Positions 20,469-29,599 of a stretch of 40,534 nt of DNA are shown in pieces. This DNA is from Xanthomonas sp. Leaf148 (GTDB lineage Bacteria; Pseudomonadota; Gammaproteobacteria; Xanthomonadales; Xanthomonadaceae): NCBI RefSeq assembly GCF_001423585.1, contig NZ_LMOP01000003.1:1-40534 (forward strand). Reading direction: 5' to 3'. The notes under the pieces were generated by a model, which had not been told where the DNA came from, searched no databases, and was given only the letters and a program-made list of their open reading frames with translations. Positions within the stretch are counted from its first letter, which is position 1. Each line of letters begins with the position of its first letter. The position numbers were made by a program, and so were the translations under genes.

Positions 20469-22739
20469 TCAGAACTCGTGCCAGCTGGTGTCCCCACCGG
20501 AGGCGGCTGCCAGGGTAGGGCGTGCCACGGTTTTCATTTTGCTCGCCGGTGCGGCGGTGGCGGCAGCGCGCTTGGCCACAGGCGTTTTGAGCGGCTTGCG
20601 CGCTGTCGGGGCGGGGCGCGCCGGTGCCATCGTCACCGAAGCGGTGGGCTGCAGCTTGAAGATCGCTACGGCGTCGGACAGCTGGCCGGCCTGTTCTTCC
20701 ATCGAACGTGCGGCAGCGGTGGCTTCTTCCACCAGCGCGGCATTCTGCTGGGTGGCTTCGTCCATCTGCGTCACGGTGAGGTTGACCTGCTCGATCCCGC
20801 TGGATTGCTCCTGCGATGCTGCAGAGATCTCGCCCATGATGTCGGTGACGCGCTGCACGCTGGCCACGATGTCGGCCATGGTCTTGCCGGCCTGGTCCAC
20901 CAGCAGCGAGCCTTCGGCGACCTTGCCGACCGAGTCGTCGATCAAGTGTTTGATCTCTTTCGCGGCACCGGCAGAGCGCTGCGCCAATGTGCGCACTTCG
21001 GAAGCAACCACGGCAAACCCGCGGCCTTGCTCACCTGCGCGCGCCGCTTCCACTGCTGCGTTCAAGGCCAGGATATTGGTCTGGAAAGCGATGCCGTCGA
21101 TGACCGAGATGATCTCGGCGATCTTCTTCGACGACACCTCGATGCCGGACATGGTGGTGACCACCTGCGCGACCACATCGCCGCCTTGCGAGGCCACCGT
21201 CGCTGCGCCGATGGCGAGCTGATTGGCCTGACGCGCATGCTCGGCGTTCTGCTTGACGGTGGAGGTGAGCTCCTCCATCGAGGCGGCGGTTTCTTCCAGG
21301 TTGGCCGCTTGTTGTTCGGTACGCTGCGACAGATCCTGGTTGCCGGCGGCAATCTCGCTGGCCGCGGCATTGATCGACACGGTGGCGTGCTGAATCCGCC
21401 CGACGATGCCCGACAACTGCTCGGTGGTGGCATTGGCATCGTCGCGCATTTGCGCAAACACGCCATTGAACTCGCCGTGCATCTGCGCTGTCAGATCGCC
21501 GGCTGCAATCGCCTGCAACACCCCCGACAACGCGCGCAGGTTGGTATCGGAGGTGGCCATCAAGGTGTTGAGGCTCGCCACCATCGCGTGGAAGTCGTAC
21601 TGGAAGCGCTGCGCATCGCCGCGCACGCTGAAGTCGCCATTGGCGGCGGCCTGCGCCAGCATCTTGATCTCGCTGTTCATCGCCGACAGGTTGGCCTTGA
21701 CCGTGTCCATGGTGTCGGTGAGCACGGCCTTTTCGCCGGGCAGCCGTTGCATGTCCTGGCTCAGGTCACCGATGGCATAGCGCGACATGATCTGCGTCAG
21801 CTGCATCTTCACCGCGATATGCGAGCCGACCAGGGCATTGGTATCGCGGACCATGGTGCCGTAGTCGCCAGGAAATGCGTCTGCGTCCATGCGGTAGCTG
21901 ATCTGGCCGGCGTCGTGGCGCTGCGCCATGTCCGATTGCGCGGCCAGCACGGCCTGCAGCTGCTGTTGCATGCCTTGCATGCTGTGTAGCAACTGACCGG
22001 CCTCGTCGCGGCTATCGACCTGGATGGTGTTGTCCAGTTTGCCCTGCGCAATGGCGCCGGCCACGCGGGTAGCGCGACCGAGCGGGCCAGCGATGCTGCG
22101 TGCGATGAACCAGCCGGCGAAGGCGGCCAGCAACACCACCAGCGTCATCGCCGCGATCATCACCTGCACCGAGTGCTGGTAGGTGGCTTCGGCTTTTGCG
22201 ATTTCGCTGGTCATTTGCGCGCTGTTGAACTTGGTCAGCTCAACGAGTTTGGCAAACAGTTCGCGTCGCGCCGGACGTGATTGCTCGTCGGATACGGTAT
22301 TGGCGGTGGCCAGATCATCGGCGCGTATGGCGGCGCTGAGCGCAGCGTTGGCCTTGTAGTAATCAGCCAGTTTCAGCTTGACCGCATCGTATAGCTCGGC
22401 CTCTTTGCCGGGCGTGGTGGTCTTGGCGTAAGCGCTTTGTGCGACATCGATGTCGGCGCGCGCCTTGTCCATACGCTCGAAATAATTCTGCACTGCCTTC
22501 GGGTCGTCGGCATGTGCCAGCTGGGCCAGTTCGTAGGTGCGGAATTCGCCGAGCAGGGCGCGCATTTCGCTCAACTGCTGCACCGCCGGCGCCCAGACAT
22601 TACCGATGTCGCGCAATAGCTGCGCGCTGGATTGCATGCGCACCAATGCGAACGCGCCAAGGCTCACGGTGATCAGTGCGGTAAACGAAAACGCCACGGC
22701 CAACTTGCGCGCGACGGCAAGATTGCGAAACCAGTTCAT
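20469..22739 (-). CDS. Methyl-accepting chemotaxis protein J, first receptor after cheA
   Basis: This 756-residue chemoreceptor starts [19 protein letters not shown]1 is at about 12-33. A helical periplasmic sensor ([27 protein letters not shown]) is related to that of MCP D. TM2 (about 188-210) leads to HAMP ([23 protein letters not shown]), HAMP-like units ([45 protein letters not shown]), the signalling domain and a tail ending SWHEF (WxxF type). The frame stays open upstream to 23585, but that part is an out-of-frame shadow of cheA. Starts at 22739 or 22748 are possible; neither has a strong ribosome-binding site. The 245-base gap after cheA contains a hairpin but no clear sigma-28 site, so it may be read through from the che operon. 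Confidence 0.94.
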   Translation of the reverse strand: MNWFRNLAVARKLAVAFSFTALITVSLGAFALVRMQSSAQLLRDIGNVWAPAVQQLSEMRALLGEFRTYELAQLAHADDPKAVQNYFERMDKARADIDVAQSAYAKTTTPGKEAELYDAVKLKLADYYKANAALSAAIRADDLATANTVSDEQSRPARRELFAKLVELTKFNSAQMTSEIAKAEATYQHSVQVMIAAMTLVVLLAAFAGWFIARSIAGPLGRATRVAGAIAQGKLDNTIQVDSRDEAGQLLHSMQGMQQQLQAVLAAQSDMAQRHDAGQISYRMDADAFPGDYGTMVRDTNALVGSHIAVKMQLTQIMSRYAIGDLSQDMQRLPGEKAVLTDTMDTVKANLSAMNSEIKMLAQAAANGDFSVRGDAQRFQYDFHAMVASLNTLMATSDTNLRALSGVLQAIAAGDLTAQMHGEFNGVFAQMRDDANATTEQLSGIVGRIQHATVSINAAASEIAAGNQDLSQRTEQQAANLEETAASMEELTSTVKQNAEHARQANQLAIGAATVASQGGDVVAQVVTTMSGIEVSSKKIAEIISVIDGIAFQTNILALNAAVEAARAGEQGRGFAVVASEVRTLAQRSAGAAKEIKHLIDDSVGKVAEGSLLVDQAGKTMADIVASVQRVTDIMGEISAASQEQSSGIEQVNLTVTQMDEATQQNAALVEEATAAARSMEEQAGQLSDAVAIFKLQPTASVTMAPARPAPTARKPLKTPVAKRAAATAAPASKMKTVARPTLAAASGGDTSWHEF

Positions 22740-22955
22740 AGCGGTCATCTCATGTTGCAGAGAGCGACTGGCCGCACGGGCGGCCGGCAAGATGCGGGCG
22801 CGCAAGATGATGGCTGAGTCGAACGATCCGGACGAAGGGCCAGATTTTCCGTCGGTCGTGTCGGGCCGGACGGGTATTGCTGATGCCGGCAGCCCCCATA
22901 CTGCCGGCGATCTCTCCAACCCCGATCGCTCATCGATCGCGTTAAGAGCGTTGCG

Positions 22956-22975
22956 CCGCGGCATCCGTGCCGCGG
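22956..22975 (-). terminator. Palindromic hairpin just after cheA
   Basis: CCGCGGCA (loop of 4) TGCCGCGG, an 8-bp perfect GC stem, lies 10 bases after the cheA stop. There is no T run; it may be an attenuating or 3'-protecting hairpin between cheA and the receptor genes. Confidence 0.4.
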
Positions 22976-22984
22976 GATGTTGCC

Positions 22985-24988
22985 TTACGCTGCCTGCGGC
23001 ACCTTCAACGAGCGCACCAGTCCGCCGATATCCACGATCAGCGACACACGGCCATCGCCCAGGATGGTGGCGCCAGAGACGCCTGGAATGCGGCGGTAGT
23101 TGTTTTCGATGTTCTTGACGACAACCTGTTGCTGGCCAAGCAGTTCGTCCACTTCCAGCGCGATCTTCTGGCCGTCGCCTTCGACCACCACCACCAGCGG
23201 TTCCTTCGAGGACTGTTGCCCGCCGAATCCGTAGTAATTGGTGAGCGAGAGAATCGGCAGATACTCGCCACGCACTCGCAGCACCCGGCCTTCGCCTGCC
23301 ATCGAGCGGACGTCTTCGGCGGCCGGCTGCAGCGCTTCGAGCACGTAGGACAGCGGCAGGATCAGCGTTTCGCCGGCCACCGAGACGGTCATTCCGTCCA
23401 GAATGGCAAGGGTCAGCGGCAGACGGATCAGCACGCGGGTACCGCTGCCGGCGCTGCTTTCCAGCTGTACTTCGCCACCCAGGCCCTGGATGTTGCGGCG
23501 GACCACGTCCATGCCCACGCCACGACCGGAGAGATCGGTGACCGCATCGGCGGTGGAGAAGCCCGGTGCGAAGATCAGGTCCCACACTTGCGAATCGGTC
23601 GGGTTGTCCGGCACGGCGATGCCGCGTTCGGCCGCTTTTTCCAGGATCTTGGCGCGATTGAGGCCACGGCCGTCGTCGCTGACTTCGATCACGATGTGGC
23701 CACCCTGATGCGAGGCCGCCAGGGTAATCGTGCCGGTTTCGTCCTTGCCGGAGGCGCGGCGCGCATCGGGCATTTCCAGACCATGGTCGATCGAGTTACG
23801 CACCAGATGCACGAGCGGGTCGGCGATCTTTTCGATCAAGCCCTTGTCCAGTTCGGTGCTTTCGCCAATGGTGCGTAGACGCACCTGCTTGCCGAGACGG
23901 CTGGACAGGTCGCGCACCAGGCGCGGGAAGCGGCGGAACACCGCATCGACGGGCAGCATGCGCACGCCGATGACCGCTTCCTGCAGATCGCGGGTGTTGC
24001 GCTCGAGCAGATCCAGACCGGCGAACAGCTGTTCGGCATGCGCCGGGTCCAGACCGGTGGAGACCTGCTTGAGCATGGCCTGCGTAATCACCAACTCGCC
24101 GACCAGGTTGATCAATGCATCGACCTTGTCGACGCTGACGCGGATGGAGCTTTCGGCTTCTGCAGCAGCGGCCTTGGCTGGCGTCGCAGCAGCAGCGGCA
24201 GGCTCAGCGGCTGCTGCAGCGGCCGGTGCAACGGCCGCCACTGGCGCTGCGGCGTCTACCGCCAGGCTCGGCGGCGGGCCTGGCACCGCCATCGGGCGGA
24301 TGTCCAGCTCGCAATCGTCCACCACCCAGGCGAAGGTGTCTTCGATCTTGCTGCGCGGAATCTTGCCGATCAGGCCCAGATCCCACGCCAGGTAGGCTTC
24401 CAGCGGGTCGATGCTTTCAAAGCCCGGCATGCGCTCCAGACGGGCGGCAATCTGCAGCGGGCCAAGATGCTCCAGCTCGCGGATGATGCGCAGCGGATCG
24501 TTGCCGCTCATGAACAGCGATGGCGCCGGGGTGAAACCGATGTGCCAGGCTTCGGGTTCTTCTTCCTTCGGCTTGGCGACCACCACCGCAACCGGCGCTT
24601 CGCCGGCCAGCACCGCGTTCAAGCGCGTATGTACGGCCTTGACCGCGGCCGGGTCGGCCGGAGTGCCGTGTTCGGCTTCGCGCAGCAGGGCGCGCAGCAC
24701 ATCGACCGAACCGAGCATGGCATCGACCGCATTGGGTTCGAGCTGGCGCTTGTTGGAGCGCAACTCGTCCAGCAGCGTCTCCAGCACGTGGGTCAGGCCG
24801 GCGACGGCCTCGAACCCGAAAGTGGCTGCGCCACCCTTGATGGAGTGTGCGGCGCGGAACACCGAGTTGATGATTTCCGGGTCGCGGTTGCCCTCTTCAA
24901 GGGACAACAGCCCGGCCTCCATCGCGTCGAGCCCTTCACGGCTTTCCTCGAAAAAGGTGGCGTGGAAACGTTGCAGGTCCATGCTCAT
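22985..24988 (-). CDS. cheA: Chemotaxis histidine kinase CheA
   Basis: CheA (667 residues) autophosphorylates when driven by the receptors and passes phosphate to CheY. The P1/HPt domain has the phosphorylated His48 in [17 protein letters not shown] middle region (about 140-225, [29 protein letters not shown]) stands where P2 lies. An Ala/Pro-rich linker precedes the dimerisation helices ([22 protein letters not shown]). The ATPase has the N box ([11 protein letters not shown]), G1 (VSDDGRGL) and G2 (GRGVGMDVV). A C-terminal CheW-like P5 domain runs to the end. The N-terminus ([16 protein letters not shown]) is like that of E. coli CheA. A second Met at position 3 is an alternative start. The gene is 33 bases downstream of cheY and shares the operon that starts at the STAS or motC promoter. 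Confidence 0.97.
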   Translation of the reverse strand: MSMDLQRFHATFFEESREGLDAMEAGLLSLEEGNRDPEIINSVFRAAHSIKGGAATFGFEAVAGLTHVLETLLDELRSNKRQLEPNAVDAMLGSVDVLRALLREAEHGTPADPAAVKAVHTRLNAVLAGEAPVAVVVAKPKEEEPEAWHIGFTPAPSLFMSGNDPLRIIRELEHLGPLQIAARLERMPGFESIDPLEAYLAWDLGLIGKIPRSKIEDTFAWVVDDCELDIRPMAVPGPPPSLAVDAAAPVAAVAPAAAAAAEPAAAAATPAKAAAAEAESSIRVSVDKVDALINLVGELVITQAMLKQVSTGLDPAHAEQLFAGLDLLERNTRDLQEAVIGVRMLPVDAVFRRFPRLVRDLSSRLGKQVRLRTIGESTELDKGLIEKIADPLVHLVRNSIDHGLEMPDARRASGKDETGTITLAASHQGGHIVIEVSDDGRGLNRAKILEKAAERGIAVPDNPTDSQVWDLIFAPGFSTADAVTDLSGRGVGMDVVRRNIQGLGGEVQLESSAGSGTRVLIRLPLTLAILDGMTVSVAGETLILPLSYVLEALQPAAEDVRSMAGEGRVLRVRGEYLPILSLTNYYGFGGQQSSKEPLVVVVEGDGQKIALEVDELLGQQQVVVKNIENNYRRIPGVSGATILGDGRVSLIVDIGGLVRSLKVPQAA

Positions 24989-25021
24989 GGGCGTGAGATC
25001 CGATGGTGAAGCGAGTAAGGA

Positions 25022-25387
25022 TTAACCGAGAACTTTCTGCACGGTGGCGATCAGCTGTTCTGGATTGAACGGCTTGACCAGCCAACCGGTGGCGCCGGCG
25101 GCCTTGCCTTCGGACTTCTTGTCGGCCGCCGATTCGGTGGTGAGCATCAGCATCGGAGTGAACTTGTAGTCCGGCAGCTGGCGCAGCTCGCGAATCAGCG
25201 AGATGCCGTCCATGTTGGGCATGTTCACGTCGGTGACCACCGCATTGAAGCGCTGGCCCTTCGCGCGGCCCAGCGCAACGGCGCCGTCTTCGGCTTCTTC
25301 GACGGCAAAGCCGGCGGAGGTGAGGGCGAAAGAGACCATCTGGCGCATTGACGCCGAATCGTCCACCACCAAGATACGTGCGCTCAT
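25022..25387 (-). CDS. cheY: CheY-type single-domain response regulator
   Basis: This 121-residue receiver has the acidic pair D9-D10, the phosphoacceptor D53 (VVTDVNMPNMDG), T83 and K105 (WLVKPF), all key CheY residues. The GATGWLVKPFNPEQL C-terminal motif is the form common in single-domain CheY proteins encoded next to cheA. It has no output domain, so it acts by binding: to the flagellar switch or as a phosphate sink. Its ATG overlaps the stop of the STAS gene by four bases (ATGA), which indicates translational coupling, and cheA follows. Confidence 0.95.
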   Translation of the reverse strand: MSARILVVDDSASMRQMVSFALTSAGFAVEEAEDGAVALGRAKGQRFNAVVTDVNMPNMDGISLIRELRQLPDYKFTPMLMLTTESAADKKSEGKAAGATGWLVKPFNPEQLIATVQKVLG

Positions 25388-25692
25388 GCGGCGTTCTCCA
25401 CAGATTTCAGGTTGTCATTGGATGCGGAAAGTCCCAGTGCGTCGGTGACGCCGAGCAGACGTGCCGCATCTCTAAAGGTGTCGTTGCAGCCATCGAATTC
25501 GGTGTGCAGACCGGCCTGGCGGCGGGTTTGCACAAAGGCGCAGAGCAACTGCACGCTGGCGGTGTGGATACGGCGGACTTCACCGGCATCAAGCACCAGG
25601 TCGCCGCCCTGGGTGAGGAATTCGGCAAGCTTCTGCTTGAGGTCGGCGCTGGTCTCGATGCCGAGATCCTCACCCAATGTCACTGTGCTCAT
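25384..25692 (-). CDS. STAS-domain protein of the chemotaxis operon
   Basis: This 102-residue single STAS domain (MSTVTLGEDLGIETSADLKQKL) has the central DAGEVRRIHTASVQLLCAFVQTRRQAG. It matches the strand-helix of anti-sigma-factor antagonists, with the usual DxSxxxS region altered to a Thr-Ala-Ser. Such genes are known immediately upstream of cheY-cheA in some beta- and gamma-proteobacterial chemotaxis clusters; their role there is not settled. The start is supported by GGAG five bases before the ATG and by a strong sigma-28 promoter 31 bases upstream. Confidence 0.85.
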   Translation of the reverse strand: MSTVTLGEDLGIETSADLKQKLAEFLTQGGDLVLDAGEVRRIHTASVQLLCAFVQTRRQAGLHTEFDGCNDTFRDAARLLGVTDALGLSASNDNLKSVENAA

Positions 25693-25722
25693 TGTTGCTC
25701 CGAACGGCTGGTTCTATGCGTA

Positions 25723-25749
25723 CTAACGGCGGAAGGCGGAAAAGCTTTA
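25723..25749 (-). promoter_or_regulatory. Sigma-28 promoter of STAS-cheY-cheA
   Basis: The minus strand reads TAAA, 15 bases, GCCGTTAG, an excellent FliA match in the 97-base gap after parP. It gives the kinase genes a second promoter, independent of the motC promoter. Confidence 0.78.
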
Positions 25750-25789
25750 ACGGTGAATCGGCGACACGCCAGATTGTGCAAGCCCTGCG

Positions 25790-27088
25790 TTAATGCAGCA
25801 GGTGCGTGGCATCGAGCAGGATCATCGGTTGATGGCCCAGGCGGGCGACACCGCGGAACAGGTTGTTGGAAATACGGCACAGGCGTGCGTTGTCCGGCGG
25901 CTCGATCTGGTGATCGGTGAGGCTGGTGACGTCTTCCACGGCCGACACGCGCAGGCCCATGGTTTCGCCGTTTTCTTCCAGCACCACCACGCGGGTGTGC
26001 AGGTCCATATCTACCGGCGACGAGCCCAGATGGATGCCCAGGTCGATCACCGGCACCACCTGGCCACGCAGATTCATGATGCCGAGCATGGCGCTGGCGG
26101 TGCCGCGTAGCGGCAACAGCGGTACCGGCAAGACCACTTCCTGCACCTTGAGCAATTCCAGCGCATACGTTTGTTCGCCACAGCGCAGACGCAGCCAGCG
26201 GGTGCTGCGTTCGCTGGCGCGGCGCTCTGCATGGATCTTGTCGGCCTGGCCAGGCGCAAGCAGTGCCTGCAGGCCTTGCGGATATACCGGTGCCGGTGCG
26301 GCGCGGGGCGGTGCTGCACGCGGTGCGGGTGCGGGTGCCGGCACGGCGACCGGTGCGGCTTCCAGCCCGAACGCCGGGTCGGCATCCATTTCTGCCAGCA
26401 GATCGGCAGTCAGCAGGTCCACCGCAGTGGAGGCGGTGCCAAAGGCCGGGTCGGCGTCCATTTCGGCCATCAGATCGGCCGTGCTCATGAACGGGCTGGG
26501 CGCGGCAGTGGCGAACGCCGGATCGGCATCCATCTCGGCCAGGAAGTCGGCGGCGATGTCGGCAGCACTCGGTGCGGCGACCACGGGCGGCCCGAATGCC
26601 GGGTCGGCATCCATCTCGGCCAGGAAGTCGGCAGCGATGTCGGCAGCACTCGGTGCGGCGACCACGGGCGGCCCGAATGCCGGGTCGGCGTCCATCTCGG
26701 CCAGGAAATCGGCGGCGATATCGGCAGCACTCGGTGCGGCGACCACGGGCGGCCCGAACGCCGGGTCGGCATCCATCTCGGCCAGGAAATCGGCAGCGAT
26801 GTCAGCAGCACTCGGTGCGGCGATCACGGGCGCACCCAGTGCCGGGTCCGAACGCAGGTCGGCCAGCAGATCGGCGGCGATGACTTCTGGCGTTGCGGCA
26901 ACGGCAACCGGCGCTTCGGCGACAGCGACGTCGGTCTCTTCGATCGTGGCAAGCGCGGCAGCGGGCGCAGCGGCCAGGGTTGCAGCGGCAGGCGTGCTCG
27001 CGACGGCGGCGGGCATCTCTACGCCGGCATCGTGCAGCAAGCCTTCCAGATAATCGTCCAGCTCACCGTTGGCGGTGTGGTTGCTCAT
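25790..27088 (-). CDS. parP: ParP-like array adaptor: repeat-rich N-terminus plus CheW-like domain
   Basis: This 432-residue protein has a C-terminal CheW-like domain (about 294-432: STRWLRLRCGEQTYALELLKVQEVVL, LGIMNLRGQVVPVIDLG, LEENGETMGLRVSAVEDV). The long N-terminus is Ala/Pro/Asp-rich. It begins with an acidic helix (GELDDYLEGLLHDAG) and then has seven units of the type AADxLAEMDADPAFG between about 70 and 242, four of them identical 27-residue copies. Its position next to a ParA-like gene and this architecture match ParP, which in Vibrio and Pseudomonas uses its N-terminal region to bind ParC and its CheW-like domain to bind CheA and MCPs, keeping arrays at the cell pole. The start overlaps the parC stop by four bases. 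The repeats are an unusual addition and may be multiple ParC-docking sites (inference). It could also serve as the coupling protein in place of CheW. Confidence 0.85.
   Translation of the reverse strand: MSNHTANGELDDYLEGLLHDAGVEMPAAVASTPAAATLAAAPAAALATIEETDVAVAEAPVAVAATPEVIAADLLADLRSDPALGAPVIAAPSAADIAADFLAEMDADPAFGPPVVAAPSAADIAADFLAEMDADPAFGPPVVAAPSAADIAADFLAEMDADPAFGPPVVAAPSAADIAADFLAEMDADPAFATAAPSPFMSTADLMAEMDADPAFGTASTAVDLLTADLLAEMDADPAFGLEAAPVAVPAPAPAPRAAPPRAAPAPVYPQGLQALLAPGQADKIHAERRASERSTRWLRLRCGEQTYALELLKVQEVVLPVPLLPLRGTASAMLGIMNLRGQVVPVIDLGIHLGSSPVDMDLHTRVVVLEENGETMGLRVSAVEDVTSLTDHQIEPPDNARLCRISNNLFRGVARLGHQPMILLDATHLLH
26363..26881. repeat. 81-bp tandem repeats inside parP
   Basis: Copies of an 81-bp unit (27 codons) follow one another, for example with the same phase at 26525 and 26606. 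Four are nearly identical in DNA and three are diverged. All keep the reading frame. Confidence 0.9.
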
Positions 27089-27867
27089 GCGGCTTGCTCC
27101 ATACGCATCGCGTCATCGGCCAGCACCCATTCCAGCGCGCGGCGATAGGCGGACAGGCCGCGGCCCTGATAATCGGCGCCGGTGGCGGGGACGGTCAGTG
27201 CGGCGGCATTGCAAATACGGGTGTCCATCGGAACGGCGTCTTCCCACACCACCGGTCCGTAGGTGGTCTGCATTTCTTTGAGCGTTTCGTTGCCGGCGCG
27301 GGTGCGGCGGTCGAACAAGGTCGGCAGGATCGACACCGGCAGCTCGCGGCGACGCGAACGCTGCACCATGTCGGCGGTGCGCACCATGCTGGCCAGGCCA
27401 TGCAGCGCGAGCGGCTCGGCCTGGGTCGGCACCACCACGCGGTCGCAGGCGGCCAGCGCGTTGATCATCAGCAGGCCGAGCGTAGGCGGGCAGTCGAGCA
27501 GGATGTAATCGTGTTGACCAGCGTGGCGGGTCATGGCGTTCTGCAATGCCAGGCCCAGGCCGGGTTGATTGGCGCTACGGCGCTCCAGCGTGGCCAGTGC
27601 GGCTTGCGCGCACACATACGACAGACCGGGGATGCTGCTTTCGTGCGCCAGGCTGGCCAGATCGCTCGGCGGGGTGCCGAACAGATCCAGTACCCCGCGC
27701 GGCGGCGGGTCGACCGCCACGCCGAACGCGCGGGTGAGCGAGGAGTGCGGGTCGAGGTCGATCAACAACACCCGATGGCCGAGCGCGGCCAAGCCGCGAC
27801 CCAGCGCCAGCGTCGTGGTGGTCTTGCCTACGCCGCCCTTTTGGTTGGCGATTGCCCAGATACGCAT
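27085..27867 (-). CDS. parC: ParC-like (ParA family) ATPase for polar positioning of chemotaxis arrays
   Basis: This 260-residue P-loop ATPase has a deviant Walker A (NQKGGVGKTTTT; signature Lys10, Lys15), the A' box (LLIDLDPH, Asp37 and Asp39) and Walker B (YILLDCPPTLG). This is the ParA/MinD form that dimerises with ATP. There is no parB gene nearby; the neighbours are motD and the ParP-like gene, which is the arrangement of ParC in polar flagellates, where it recruits arrays to the pole. The start at 27867 has GGAG at a good distance and is separated from the motD stop by one base; a start at 27885 lies inside motD. It overlaps parP by four bases. Confidence 0.9.
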   Translation of the reverse strand: MRIWAIANQKGGVGKTTTTLALGRGLAALGHRVLLIDLDPHSSLTRAFGVAVDPPPRGVLDLFGTPPSDLASLAHESSIPGLSYVCAQAALATLERRSANQPGLGLALQNAMTRHAGQHDYILLDCPPTLGLLMINALAACDRVVVPTQAEPLALHGLASMVRTADMVQRSRRRELPVSILPTLFDRRTRAGNETLKEMQTTYGPVVWEDAVPMDTRICNAAALTVPATGADYQGRGLSAYRRALEWVLADDAMRMEQAA

Positions 27868-27868
27868 C

Positions 27869-28843
27869 TCACTGCACTCCTTCAATTACGGCGGGGACGG
27901 AACTTGTGCCGCTTTCGGTGGTGACGGCCGTTTGGCCGCCGTCTGACTTGGGAAGCTTTGGCGCCCCGGCGGCGGTCGCGTGCAACTGCGATGGCGGATC
28001 GGGTGCGAGTGAGCCAGCTGAGTCAGCGAGGATGATCAACACCACACGCCGGTTCGCATTCCGTCCCGCCTCGGTTGTGTTATCGGCACGTGCGCGGAAT
28101 TCTCCATAGCCCACCATCGCCAATCGTTGCGGGGCGATGCCATCGTCGGCAAACAGGTGCACCACGCTGGCCGCACGCGCCGCCGACAGCTCCCAATTGG
28201 AGGGGAACTGCAGGGTGGCGATGGGCTGGTTGTCGGTATAGCCCTCCACGCGCACGCCGTTGGGCGCATCGCGCAGCACCGACGCCAACGTGGACAGCGT
28301 TCCGCGGGCGCCGCCGGCGAGGGTGGCCGAGCCGGTACCGAACAGGATGTCGCTGTTGATCTCCACTTCGATCCACAGATCGTTGCGGCGGATGGTGATG
28401 AGTTTCTTGTCGATCAGCGGCGACAGCGTCTTGCTCAGCTGTTCGGCAACCGCGTCCATCTGCCGCTGCGCACGCGCCAGCTGGGTCTGATTGCGCAGCG
28501 ACACCGGCATGCGCATCTGCGCGGCCATCGACGGCAGCAGGGTGGGGTCGGTGGGGCCGTTGGATGCAGCCATCGGCGCGCCGGCCTTGATCACCGACGG
28601 GCGGTCGTAATCGGCGCCCAGGCTCTGGGTCTTGCCCAGTTGCACCGGGCTGGCGTTGGTGGACGAGCCGCCGAACGCGCTGGTCAGCGCCTGCGCCATG
28701 ACCTTGTACTTGCCCTCGTTGAGCGAGGAGATGGCGTACATCACCACAAAAAATGCGAGCAGCAAGGTCATCAGGTCGGCGTACGGAATCGCCCACGCTT
28801 CGTGGTTGCCATGTTCTTCGTGGTGTTTGCGACGACGGGCCAT
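27869..28843 (-). CDS. motD: MotD: MotB-like flagellar stator subunit
   Basis: This 324-residue protein has a cytoplasmic basic N-terminus (MARRRKHHEEHGNHE) and one membrane helix with the ion-binding Asp23 (IPYADLMTLLLAFFVVMYA). A plug/linker region follows, then a peptidoglycan-binding OmpA-like domain (LFGTGSATLAGG, VRVEGYTDNQPI, SNWELSAARAASVV, RRVVLIIL). It pairs with the MotA-like protein encoded 8 bases upstream to form a second stator, as MotC/MotD do in Pseudomonas. The start at 28843 gives the normal MotB N-terminus; the longer frame to 28957 lies within motC. Confidence 0.92.
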   Translation of the reverse strand: MARRRKHHEEHGNHEAWAIPYADLMTLLLAFFVVMYAISSLNEGKYKVMAQALTSAFGGSSTNASPVQLGKTQSLGADYDRPSVIKAGAPMAASNGPTDPTLLPSMAAQMRMPVSLRNQTQLARAQRQMDAVAEQLSKTLSPLIDKKLITIRRNDLWIEVEINSDILFGTGSATLAGGARGTLSTLASVLRDAPNGVRVEGYTDNQPIATLQFPSNWELSAARAASVVHLFADDGIAPQRLAMVGYGEFRARADNTTEAGRNANRRVVLIILADSAGSLAPDPPSQLHATAAGAPKLPKSDGGQTAVTTESGTSSVPAVIEGVQ

Positions 28844-28851
28844 AGCAAGCT

Positions 28852-29592
28852 CTAATGCAAGTAGCCTGCCAATTTCGACTCGATGTTGCGCGGGTTCTCG
28901 CCCTGAGCGATCGCAATCAGCCCTTCGATCGCCATTTCGCGCTCGTTGGTGCTGCAATGGATCACGCTCTTGAGCTTGGCCGCCACCGGCAGAAACAGCA
29001 GATTGGCCGAGGCAATGCCGTAAATGGTGGCGGTAAACGCCGCCGCGATGCCGTGGCCGAGCATGGCCGGGTCGGCCAGATTCTTCATCACCGCCATCAG
29101 GCCGAGTACCGCGCCGATGATGCCCAGCGTGGGCGCATAGATGCCCATGCCCTCGAACACCTTGGCCGCGGCAAGATCCTGACGCTCCTGGTTATCGACT
29201 TCGATTTCCAGCATATGCCGCATGGATTCGGGCTCCACGCCGTCGACCAGCATCTGCAGGCCCTTGCGCAGGAAGGCATCGCTCTGGCGCGGCAGCTGGT
29301 CTTCCAGGCCCAGCAGGCCCTGACGACGCGCGATGTTGCTCCATTCCACGATCCGCGCCACCAGTTGCGGGCGATCGCTGGCCGGCGGCTGGATCACCCA
29401 GCGCAGGATCTTGAACGCGCGCCGGAAAACTGCCGGCGAGGTATGCAGCAGGATCGCCGCTACCGTCCCGACGATCACGATCACGAAGGCAGCCGGCGAC
29501 CACAGCGACGAAATGCCGGCGCCTTTCAACACGCTGCCGCCCACGATCGCAACGATCGCCAGCACCAGTCCGATAATGCTCAGTCTGTCCAT
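28852..29592 (-). CDS. motC: MotC: MotA-like flagellar stator subunit
   Basis: This 246-residue protein has four expected membrane helices: two near the N-terminus (MDRLSIIGLVLAIVAIVGGSVL, AFVIVIVGTVAAILLHT) and two after the cytoplasmic loop (MGIYAPTLGIIGAVLGLMAVM, AAFTATIYGIASANLLFLPVAAKL). The conserved Pro residues of MotA are present in the last two. The charged loop (IVEWSNIARRQGLLGLEDQL) is the region that contacts FliG in MotA. It is the first gene of motC-motD-parC-parP. The sigma-28 -10 box ends only seven bases before the ATG and no ribosome-binding site precedes it, so the mRNA may be leaderless. Confidence 0.93.
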   Translation of the reverse strand: MDRLSIIGLVLAIVAIVGGSVLKGAGISSLWSPAAFVIVIVGTVAAILLHTSPAVFRRAFKILRWVIQPPASDRPQLVARIVEWSNIARRQGLLGLEDQLPRQSDAFLRKGLQMLVDGVEPESMRHMLEIEVDNQERQDLAAAKVFEGMGIYAPTLGIIGAVLGLMAVMKNLADPAMLGHGIAAAFTATIYGIASANLLFLPVAAKLKSVIHCSTNEREMAIEGLIAIAQGENPRNIESKLAGYLH

Positions 29593-29599
29593 GCAAGCG

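Noticed and set aside
22740..23585. Upstream extension of MCP J by 282 residues through the cheA 3' end
   Set aside because: The extension is an out-of-frame reading of cheA. The receptor N-terminus with TM1 begins at 22739.
26363..26881. Evenly spaced repeats in parP as a CRISPR array
   Set aside because: The units are 81 bp, contiguous, have no variable spacers, and keep a protein frame.
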